From positions 1-6,073 of the forward strand of contig CALGNG010000272.1 of NCBI GenBank assembly GCA_937958735.1: a DNA stretch of 6,073 bases, in the 5' to 3' direction. Shown piece by piece: positions 1-5,398 of the stretch; within the stretch, counting starts at the first letter, position 1, and every line of letters begins with the position of its first letter. Origin of the DNA: an uncultured Aquimarina sp. GTDB taxonomy: Bacteria; Bacteroidota; Bacteroidia; Flavobacteriales; Flavobacteriaceae. The notes under the pieces were generated by a model that was not told the origin of the DNA, ran no database searches, and saw only the letters and a list, made by a program, of their open reading frames with translations. Position numbers and translations under genes: made by a program.

Positions 1-1
1 G

Positions 2-157
2 ATAATTAGTATAATCCCTAATAATGTTAACACAATATTTACAGGAGAAAATGCAATAGTAGTTATTTGTTCCAATGGCTATGGTTTAGTTTATAAATTG
101 ATTTATGTTGATAATAAATTAGTACTAAAGTTTGGTCTAAGAAGTTATTTTGTATAA
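2..157 (+). CDS. 3' end of an unidentified gene, cut by the window edge
   Basis: A frame is open from the window edge for 51 codons and ends at TAA (155-157). In DNA this AT-rich a stop-free run of that length is unlikely by chance (roughly one percent by a simple composition estimate). The translated end reads like ordinary protein, including TGENAIVVICSNGYG and ending LKFGLRSYFV, with alternating hydrophobic and polar residues that suggest beta strands. I do not recognise the family. The start lies outside the window, so length and function cannot be judged. No clear intrinsic terminator follows; a weak GC-free palindrome, CTTTTT-A-AAAAAG, lies about 50 bases downstream. It could also be a decayed remnant, since the DNA that follows looks non-coding. 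Confidence 0.45.
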   Translation: MISIIPNNVNTIFTGENAIVVICSNGYGLVYKLIYVDNKLVLKFGLRSYFV

Positions 158-485
158 GCCCAATTGTTCTTCGAATTTTTAGGTTGTTGCACAGCTTCTC
201 TTATTATTAACAGTCTTTTTAAAAAAGCATAAAATTATTATTAAGAAAGGTTAATCATATAGTAGTCATATTTATTTAACAAGGATTATATATTTAGTTA
301 TGTTTTAAATCTTAAGTATTACATTTTAATCTAATAATGAATTAAAGCTATAAATATAGCTATGGCAAATTCAAAGTATAATTAGGGTAGACCATAGTTA
401 ATTTATGAGTCTTGTCTCTAGGGTAAGACTTTAATATTACTATTTACAACAAATGAAACGTATTGCTGTTTTTCCATTGAGTTGA

Positions 486-543
486 TAATTATTAATCTAA
501 TTTTTGCCGATTTTCAATATTACAAAAACTAGATTAGTAATTA
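486..543. repeat. Large imperfect inverted repeat (20-base arms, 18-nt spacer)
   Basis: Arms at 486-505 and 524-543 match at 18 of 20 positions. One of the two differences would be a G-U pair in + strand RNA and the other an A-C mismatch. The spacer is 506-523. Pairing this extensive is not expected by chance even at this AT content. Neither strand has a U-run directly after the stem, so it is not a classical intrinsic terminator. It begins directly after the stop of a 10-codon frame (453-485). It could be a structured RNA, a remnant of a small inverted-repeat element, or a protein-binding site. Confidence 0.7.
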
Positions 544-792
544 AAATATAATTATATATTAAAAGTGTGTTTTTAATAAAAGAGTACCAACACTAATTGC
601 GTTAGTTCTATTATAATTTATTTTAAGCTAAAATAATTAGCATAAATATACAATTTATTCCACTTAAAGCAAATTTAATTAGTTTTTTATTGTATTATTC
701 AGGAAATATGAAGTTTTTGTTTACATTTTTTCTTTTTTAGACTTTGTATTGTGTTATTTACAGTAGTAGCTAATTTTTTTAGCATTTTGTGG

Positions 793-817
793 ATTAATAC
801 TATTTTTTAGTATTAAT
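793..817. repeat. Perfect 10-bp hairpin with a T5 loop
   Basis: ATTAATACTA (793-802) and TAGTATTAAT (808-817) are exact reverse complements separated by five T. The stem is AT-rich and has no T-run behind it, so terminator function is doubtful. It is followed 23 bases later by the 841-861 hairpin. Confidence 0.5.
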
Positions 818-840
818 AAAATCTATAGATGGTATAGTAA

Positions 841-861
841 TACCCATATTACAAATGGGTA
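841..861 (+). repeat. Small GC-containing hairpin, possible weak terminator
   Basis: TACCCAT (841-847) pairs with ATGGGTA (855-861) around a 7-nt loop, and a T6 run starts about six bases further on. An alternative stem, GGTAT (831-835) with ATACC (840-844), shares the left arm, so the two foldings exclude each other. Seven pairs with an offset T-run make a weak terminator at best. Confidence 0.35.
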
Positions 862-929
862 GAGAAGTTTTTTATAAATATGTTTGTTAAATGGTGGTGT
901 TCAATAAGACGTTATTTAGATTATTCTTT

Positions 930-937
930 TAAATTTG
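930..937 (+). promoter_or_regulatory. Possible -7 promoter element for the haem-binding protein gene
   Basis: TAAATTTG fits the Bacteroidota -7 consensus TAnnTTTG and lies 19 bases before the ATG at 957. I find no TTG at the expected -33 distance, and the implied leader would be only about 13 nt. A second match, TATGTTTG at 879-886, also lacks a -33 partner. Either could drive the gene. Confidence 0.35.
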
Positions 938-956
938 AAGTATAATAAAATTAAAA

Positions 957-1400
957 ATGAAGATTGTAAAAATAATAGGAATGGCCTTACTAGTAGCTTT
1001 AGTGGTGCTACAGTTTTTTGTTAAAAAAGACAATGTGTCGTCTTACGAGAGTGTTGCCAGTTTTGAAAATAAAATAAATTTGCCAGAAGATGTAAAAGCG
1101 ATTTTTAGAGAAAGTTGTTACGATTGCCATAGTAGCCATACCAAATACCCTTGGTATGCTTCTATAGGAGCGGTTAATTTAATTTTAGACGACCATATAG
1201 AAGAAGGTAGAGAGCATTTAGATTTTTCTAATTGGAATAATTATCCAGAAGCACGTCAATTACATAAACTAGCAGAGGTGTATGAAGAGGTAGAAGAAGG
1301 AGAAATGCCTTTAAAAATGTATCGCATTACGCATGGAGGCTTAACAGAAAATCAAAAGAAAGCTATTTTAAAATGGAGCGAGATCTATAAAGAAAATTAG
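957..1400 (+). CDS. Membrane-anchored haem-binding domain protein (CxxCH)
   Basis: This 147-residue protein matches the short haem-binding domain family (Haem_bd) common in Flavobacteria. Residues 4-22 form one hydrophobic N-terminal segment, so the protein is probably anchored in the inner membrane with its body in the periplasm. The c-type haem motif is C54-Y-D-C57-H58, within a context typical of the family (SCYDCHSSHTKYPWY). A later EMPLKMYRITHG stretch (116-127) supplies Met and His candidates for the second axial haem ligand. The family is probably involved in electron transfer or haem sensing, but its exact role is not established. The start is chosen because the hydrophobic anchor begins at once and the upstream sequence is A-rich, as usual in this phylum. 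A strong terminator follows at once, so it is probably monocistronic and not part of the downstream unit. Confidence 0.88.
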   Translation: MKIVKIIGMALLVALVVLQFFVKKDNVSSYESVASFENKINLPEDVKAIFRESCYDCHSSHTKYPWYASIGAVNLILDDHIEEGREHLDFSNWNNYPEARQLHKLAEVYEEVEEGEMPLKMYRITHGGLTENQKKAILKWSEIYKEN

Positions 1401-1420
1401 CGGACTTTGTAATATTGATA

Positions 1421-1460
1421 AAAAAAACCTTATAATAGTTAAATATTATAAGGTTTTTTT
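1421..1460 (+). terminator. Strong intrinsic terminator after the haem-binding gene
   Basis: The arms 1421-1437 and 1444-1460 form a perfect 17-bp stem around the 6-nt loop GTTAAA. The stem starts with seven A and ends with seven T around an ACCTTATAAT core. The T-run follows the stem core, and the matching A-run on the other side would let it work on the opposite strand too. It starts 20 bases after the stop codon at 1400. Confidence 0.88.
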
Positions 1461-1543
1461 CTGGTTTAAAAGAAGAAATTTTAAATAAAGCGTCTGATGT
1501 TAGTAATAATTTAAATTTATATATTTTATTTAGAATAAATTAA

Positions 1544-1601
1544 AATAACCTTGTGTAGAATGAATCTGCATAATATATTTGCACTGTAAATTAAGGTTAT
1601 T
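1544..1601. repeat. Inverted repeat flanking the operon promoter, possible operator
   Basis: AATAACCTT (1544-1552) and AAGGTTATT (1593-1601) are exact reverse complements. One half overlaps the -33 TTG and the other lies just past the predicted transcription start, with centres 49 bases apart. The position would suit a regulator that binds both halves. The halves are only nine bases and AT-rich, so chance cannot be excluded. Confidence 0.3.
1551..1581 (+). promoter_or_regulatory. Bacteroidota-type promoter for the DUF4856-imelysin-HTTM-TonB unit
   Basis: TTG (1551-1553), a 20-base spacer, and TATATTTG (1574-1581) match the Bacteroidota sigma factor consensus of -33 TTG and -7 TAnnTTTG at ideal spacing. 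Transcription should start near 1587-1590, giving a leader of just over 30 nt before the ATG at 1621. The preceding gene is closed off by its own terminator, so this is probably the main promoter for the four genes downstream. I see no recognisable Fur box over it. Confidence 0.8.
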
Positions 1602-1620
1602 AAAATTAAATCTAAATAAA

Positions 1621-2883
1621 ATGAAATTAACTAATTTCTTAAAACTAAGTATTACCGCAGCAATTTTAGCTTCATGTGGGTCGGATGATAATGATGCAGA
1701 AGTGGCTCCAGGATTAGTTCCGGGTTTGGAAGTACCGTCTACTTATGTATTTGTAAATGAAGAGGGAGAGTCTACTGTAGACTTTAGCGGGCAAACGACT
1801 CGTTTGAGACAGGGAATAGAAATTTTAAAGGATTTTACGACTTTTGGAACTACTCAAGAGCTTTTAGATGGTAAGTTTGCAGGAGGTGAAGGGTTTATAG
1901 ATGCCACACTAAACGGTAGTAAAACCATAAAAAGTAAAGTAGCAGAAACTTTTAGTGCGGTAAACCAAGCAGAAGTTAGAGCTGTTTTTGATGGATATAT
2001 AGAAGATCAAGCAGATATTCTTTTAGAAGAGTTTGCCAATGCAGAAGCAGTATCTGTAGCAACTGTAGGTAATGTAGGGAAGTTAGAAAGAGCTGGAGGA
2101 GCAGGTTTTAGATTTGTAAATGCAAATGGATTGGAATTAAACCAAGCATTTAATAAAGGGTTAATAGGAGCTTTAGCTTTAGATCAAATTGTAAATGATT
2201 ACTTAACCCTAACAGAAGGAGTAGCAGAACAAGCAGCCAATACAGGTGGTCTGTTAGTAGAAGGGAAAACATATACAGATGCAGAACACCACTGGGACGA
2301 AGCTTACGGATATTTATATGGTGCTTCGGACGAAGAGGTGTTAGCTAACCCAAATTCTAGACATCTAGAAAGAGCTAATGTAGTAGATGCATTTTTATAC
2401 AAGTATTTACAGCGCGCAGAAGAAGATGCAGATTTTAAAGGAATTGCAGACGAGGTTTTTCAAGCTTTTAAGACTGGTAGAGCTGCAATTGTAGCCAACG
2501 ACTATGTGGAATCTAAGCGACAAGCCGATATTATCCGCAGGCAATTATCTGAAGTAATTGGAATTAGAGCGGTATTTTACATAAAAGAAGGAGTTAGAAG
2601 AATAGGATTAGGGCAAGCAGAGATTAATAATGGAAATGCTTTCCATGATTTATCAGAAGGTTATGGATTTGTATACTCATTACAATTTACTAACGATCCT
2701 ACTACAGGAGAGGCTTATTTTTCGCCAGCAGAAGTAAAAGGATTTATAGAAAGATTAGATGCAGAAAATGGTTTTTGGACTTTAGCAGATAATACAGCAG
2801 AACTAAATGCTATAGCAGATGAAATTGCAGCAAGGTTTAATTTTACAGTAGAACAGGCTGAGTCTTTAGATGCCGCAAATTAA
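1621..2883 (+). CDS. DUF4856 domain surface lipoprotein
   Basis: The 420-residue product begins with a lipoprotein signal peptide ending in the lipobox LASC, with Cys19 as the lipidated residue. The acidic stretch right after it (C-G-S-D-D-N-D) resembles the export signal that sends Bacteroidota lipoproteins to the cell surface. The mature part matches the DUF4856 family, whose function is unknown: VPSTYVFVNEEGESTVDF near 38-55, HHWDEAYGYLYG at 223-234 and FHDLSEGYGFVYSLQF at 341-356. The latter two align as H-x3-E-(A/G)-Y-G-(Y/F)-(L/V)-Y, suggesting two related halves. An in-frame upstream TTG at 1579 is rejected because it lies inside the -7 promoter element. The A-rich leader before this ATG is typical of the phylum. 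As first gene of the unit it probably serves as a surface partner of the downstream TonB receptor, perhaps binding a metal or its chelate; that role is inferred from context. Confidence 0.85.
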   Translation: MKLTNFLKLSITAAILASCGSDDNDAEVAPGLVPGLEVPSTYVFVNEEGESTVDFSGQTTRLRQGIEILKDFTTFGTTQELLDGKFAGGEGFIDATLNGSKTIKSKVAETFSAVNQAEVRAVFDGYIEDQADILLEEFANAEAVSVATVGNVGKLERAGGAGFRFVNANGLELNQAFNKGLIGALALDQIVNDYLTLTEGVAEQAANTGGLLVEGKTYTDAEHHWDEAYGYLYGASDEEVLANPNSRHLERANVVDAFLYKYLQRAEEDADFKGIADEVFQAFKTGRAAIVANDYVESKRQADIIRRQLSEVIGIRAVFYIKEGVRRIGLGQAEINNGNAFHDLSEGYGFVYSLQFTNDPTTGEAYFSPAEVKGFIERLDAENGFWTLADNTAELNAIADEIAARFNFTVEQAESLDAAN

Positions 2884-2894
2884 AATTAAAAGAA

Positions 2895-2936
2895 AAAATA
2901 AGCTTTGTTTAATCTAATTTAAACAAAGCTTATTTT
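2895..2936 (+). terminator. Perfect 18-bp hairpin between the DUF4856 and imelysin genes (terminator or attenuator)
   Basis: Arms 2895-2912 and 2919-2936 are exact reverse complements around the 6-nt loop TCTAAT, with a core of AAGCTTTGTTT. The stem ends in four T and begins with four A. It starts 12 bases after the DUF4856 stop. In a co-directional unit it would act as a partial terminator, lowering transcription of the later genes relative to the first, or as a 3' stabilising stem for the first message after processing. If it were fully efficient, the imelysin gene would need its own promoter. Confidence 0.7.
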
Positions 2937-2943
2937 AAATTTG
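2936..2943 (+). promoter_or_regulatory. Possible -7 element in front of the imelysin gene
   Basis: TAAATTTG fits TAnnTTTG and, like the main promoter, is followed by CA. No TTG sits at the -33 distance, where the terminator stem lies instead, and the start site would fall only about 8 nt before the ATG. A weak secondary promoter is possible. Confidence 0.25.
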
Positions 2944-2957
2944 CAAAAAAAATAAAT

Positions 2958-4028
2958 ATGAAAAAGTGTTTCGTACTCTTATTAATAGTGATGTCATTTT
3001 TTTCTTGTGATGATGATTTGGTGTCAAATGAAGAAAACCGCCTTTTTGATAGTGTAGGTTTTTTAAGTAATGTACTTACTAATCATATTTTACCAGAGTT
3101 TAGAACTTTTAGTTCTGATGTTGTAGATTTAATAGAAGCTAAAGATGCTTTTGTTGTAGATAAAACTATAGAAAATTTACTAAACTTTAGAAATCAATAT
3201 TTGGTGGCTTATACCAGTTATCAATCTGTAGCTAAGTATGGCTTAGGTAGGTCTGCAACTATTAATTTTAATCAAAATTTAAATACATTTCCTTTTAACT
3301 TAGTGGAGCTAGAAGCTTTTGTTTTAAGTGATCAAAGTAAAGAGCTAACAAGTGTAAATACTCAAAATAGACAAGGTTTTCCTGCTGCGGATTTTTTACT
3401 AAATGGTTTAGCGGATACCGATGAAGGTATTTTAGCTTTTTATACAGGCGAAAACGGAACAGACTATACACAATACTTATCTACAGTAGTAGATCGTATA
3501 GATAGTTTAAGCGAACAAGCTTCGAACGATTGGGAGGGTACCTTTGGAAATGAATTTAGTAGCGATAGTGAATTTTTTAATTTATATGTAAATACTTATA
3601 TCCAGTATTTTGAAAGCACTTTAAGAACAATGAAAATTGGTTTTCCTGCAGGAGTAAATACAGGAACTATTTCTCCAATAAGCATAGAGTCTTTGTATAA
3701 GCCAGAAGAATCTAGAGGTTTATATTTAGAGGCTTTAGCTAGTTCTAGGTTGTTGTATACAGGTATTAATGAGGAACAATCTAGCTTATCAAAAATATTA
3801 ATAAACTTAGGTGAAGAAGGTTTGGATGCTAGAATAAAAATAGCTTTTTTGGAAGCTCAAAGCCAGTCCAATAGATTAAATGAAAATTTACGATTACAAG
3901 TAGAAACAGATAATAATGAGATGCTTCTTACACGAGATGCTTTACAAGAAGTAGTGCGTTTATTAAAAGTTGATTTGACATCAAAGCTGAATGTTAGTAT
4001 TACCTTTCAAGATAACGATGGAGATTAA
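2958..4028 (+). CDS. Imelysin-like (peptidase M75 family) surface lipoprotein with variant motif
   Basis: The 356-residue product has a lipoprotein signal peptide with lipobox FFSC (Cys17), followed directly by D-D-D, consistent with surface export in Bacteroidota. The mature protein is helix-rich and follows imelysin order: N-terminal helices with LLNFRNQYLVAYTSYQSV (about 74-91), a FPFNLVELEAFV segment (111-122), the variant motif G140-F-P-A-A-D145 followed by FLLNG, and C-terminal helices. Family members such as IrpA are linked to iron acquisition, and the canonical motif is GxHxxE. Here His is Pro and Glu is Asp, so metal binding by that site is probably altered or lost, as I recall for many Bacteroidota homologues annotated only as imelysin family. 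No peptidase activity should be assumed. The gene follows DUF4856 by 74 bases and precedes the HTTM gene by 5, so translation with the latter is probably coordinated. Confidence 0.82.
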   Translation: MKKCFVLLLIVMSFFSCDDDLVSNEENRLFDSVGFLSNVLTNHILPEFRTFSSDVVDLIEAKDAFVVDKTIENLLNFRNQYLVAYTSYQSVAKYGLGRSATINFNQNLNTFPFNLVELEAFVLSDQSKELTSVNTQNRQGFPAADFLLNGLADTDEGILAFYTGENGTDYTQYLSTVVDRIDSLSEQASNDWEGTFGNEFSSDSEFFNLYVNTYIQYFESTLRTMKIGFPAGVNTGTISPISIESLYKPEESRGLYLEALASSRLLYTGINEEQSSLSKILINLGEEGLDARIKIAFLEAQSQSNRLNENLRLQVETDNNEMLLTRDALQEVVRLLKVDLTSKLNVSITFQDNDGD

Positions 4029-4033
4029 TAATT

Positions 4034-5398
4034 ATGGTTATAACCTATTTAAATAAAACGACTAAGACAGCTCCATTAGCTGTCTTTCGTGTTTTTTTTG
4101 GATTATTAATGTTAATTAGTACTATCCGTTTTTGGGTGTATGGGTGGATAGATTCTGTATACGTACAGCCTAAATTCTTTTTTAGCTATTATGGTTTTGA
4201 ATTTGTAAAACCATTAGGTAATTGGACCTATGTACTGTTTGCTATTTGTGCCATTACATCGGTACTTATATGTATAGGATACCGTTATAGATTAGCTATA
4301 ATACTGTTTTTTCTAAGTTTTACTTATATAGAATTAATAGATAAGACTACTTATTTGAATCATTATTACTTTATAAGTATTCTTAGTTTCTTATTAATTT
4401 TTCTTCCATTAAACACTTATTTTTCTATAGACGCTTATATTAAACCAAAGTTAAAAGCCCATTTTACACCGCAATGGACAGTAGATGCCATTAAGTTATT
4501 ATTAGCCATAGTATATATCTACGCAGGTTTGGCAAAAATAAATTCGGATTGGTTATTAGAAGCGCAACCTATAAAAATCTGGTTACGTACCCGTACCGAT
4601 TTTCCAGTGCTGGGTAGTCTTTTCCAATACCAGTGGGTGCATTACTTTTTTAGTTGGTTTGGGATGTTGTACGATTTATTAATTGTATTTTTTTTGCTAT
4701 ACAAGCCTACACGTAAAATGGCTTATTTTTTTGTTATTACATTTCATTTATTAACTCATGCTTTATTTCCTATAGGGATGTTTCCTTATGTTATGATAGT
4801 TAGTGGATTAATATTTTTTGATTCGGACTTACATGAAAAAATAATAATAAGAATAAAGAAAATAGTAAGAATAAGACCTTTTTTAGAGTCCAATATTATT
4901 GCACCTAAGACCTATAAGTATTCTAAAATTTATCATAAAATAATAGCAGGGATACTCGTTACTTTTTTTGGGATTCAATTACTTTTGCCGTGGCGTTATT
5001 TATGTTATCCAGAGGAGTTGTTTTGGACCGAAGAAGGCTATCGATTTTCGTGGCGAGTAATGTTGGTAGAGAAGGTAGGACTAAGTGTTTTTACTATTGT
5101 AGACTCCGACACAGGAAAACAATTTGAAATTAGGAATAATGATTTTTTAACTTCTTTTCAAATTAAGCAAATGAGTACTCAGCCCGATTTTATAGTGCAG
5201 TATGCACATATGCTTAGGAACCATTATATACAAGAAGGGATTGCCAATCCAAAGGTGTATGTACAAAGTTATGTAACACTTAATGGTCGATTAAATAAAC
5301 AATTTATCGATCCAACAATTAATCTTGCAAATGAAAAAGATTTGTTTGCACACAAAAAATGGATATTACCTTTTTATGAAACAATCAAAGGTTTATAA
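4034..5398 (+). CDS. HTTM domain membrane protein, vitamin K-dependent gamma-carboxylase-like
   Basis: The 454-residue polytopic protein has hydrophobic segments near 13-34, 64-82, 86-101, 109-129, 150-168, 203-223, 229-262 and 302-320, then a soluble C-terminal part. Family signatures appear in order: PKFFFSYYGFEFVKPL (46-61), DKTTYLNHYYFISIL (103-117), YIYAGLAKINSDWL (161-174), FHLLTHALFPIG (237-248) and WTEEGYRFSWRVML (331-344). The third corresponds to the AGVKKLDADW region of human GGCX, so Lys168 aligns with the proposed catalytic base. The human enzyme oxidises vitamin K hydroquinone and carboxylates glutamate. Bacterial homologues need not carboxylate, and the substrate here is unknown. 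Flavobacteria do make menaquinone, a plausible cosubstrate. The gene starts 5 bases after the imelysin stop, and its last 23 bases overlap the receptor gene, indicating co-transcription and probable translational coupling. Confidence 0.87.
   Translation: MVITYLNKTTKTAPLAVFRVFFGLLMLISTIRFWVYGWIDSVYVQPKFFFSYYGFEFVKPLGNWTYVLFAICAITSVLICIGYRYRLAIILFFLSFTYIELIDKTTYLNHYYFISILSFLLIFLPLNTYFSIDAYIKPKLKAHFTPQWTVDAIKLLLAIVYIYAGLAKINSDWLLEAQPIKIWLRTRTDFPVLGSLFQYQWVHYFFSWFGMLYDLLIVFFLLYKPTRKMAYFFVITFHLLTHALFPIGMFPYVMIVSGLIFFDSDLHEKIIIRIKKIVRIRPFLESNIIAPKTYKYSKIYHKIIAGILVTFFGIQLLLPWRYLCYPEELFWTEEGYRFSWRVMLVEKVGLSVFTIVDSDTGKQFEIRNNDFLTSFQIKQMSTQPDFIVQYAHMLRNHYIQEGIANPKVYVQSYVTLNGRLNKQFIDPTINLANEKDLFAHKKWILPFYETIKGL

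Larger units (their letters stand above)
158..956. other. Long AT-rich intergenic region without a convincing gene
   Basis: About 800 bases of markedly AT-rich sequence with stops in all + frames. I see no tRNA, rRNA, CRISPR or transposase-like coding sequence. Only very short start-to-stop frames occur, such as 405-434, 453-485, 708-740 and 880-945. What the region does contain is inverted repeats: a large one at 486-543, a perfect 10-bp hairpin at 793-817, a 7-bp hairpin at 841-861, a near-perfect AGCTATA-AA-TATAGCT at 346-361, and three similar 15-nt hyphenated palindromes at 592-606, 627-641 and 769-783. It may be decayed DNA, a site of past recombination, or the home of an unannotated structured RNA. 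The sequence alone does not decide between these. Confidence 0.7.

Noticed and set aside
405..434. Nine-codon frame spanning an AGTCTT/AAGACT hairpin
   Set aside because: Too short and without similarity; the 6-bp stem with an 11-nt loop is unremarkable.
536..566. ATATAATTATAT-type palindrome as an operator
   Set aside because: Low-complexity A/T alternation, expected at this base composition.
708..740. MKFLFTFFLF, a ten-codon signal-peptide-like frame with GGAAAT before the ATG
   Set aside because: Nothing recognisable continues in any frame after the stop. A run of Phe and Leu codons is common by chance in T-rich DNA.
880..945. A 21-residue basic, aromatic frame ending 11 bases before the haem-binding gene
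   Set aside because: It contains the likely -7 element of the next gene, resembles no family I know, and is of a length expected by chance.
957..1400. The haem-binding protein as a member of the downstream uptake unit
   Set aside because: A strong intrinsic terminator at 1421-1460 and a separate strong promoter at 1551-1581 lie between them. A functional link is possible but not supported by the sequence.
1579..1620. In-frame TTG start extending the DUF4856 protein by 14 residues
   Set aside because: The TTG lies within the -7 element TATATTTG, upstream of the predicted transcript start, and the extension would bury the lipoprotein signal peptide.
1500..1620. A Fur box at the operon promoter
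   Set aside because: I looked for a GATAATGATAATCATTATC-like site because of the iron-uptake context and found nothing convincing.
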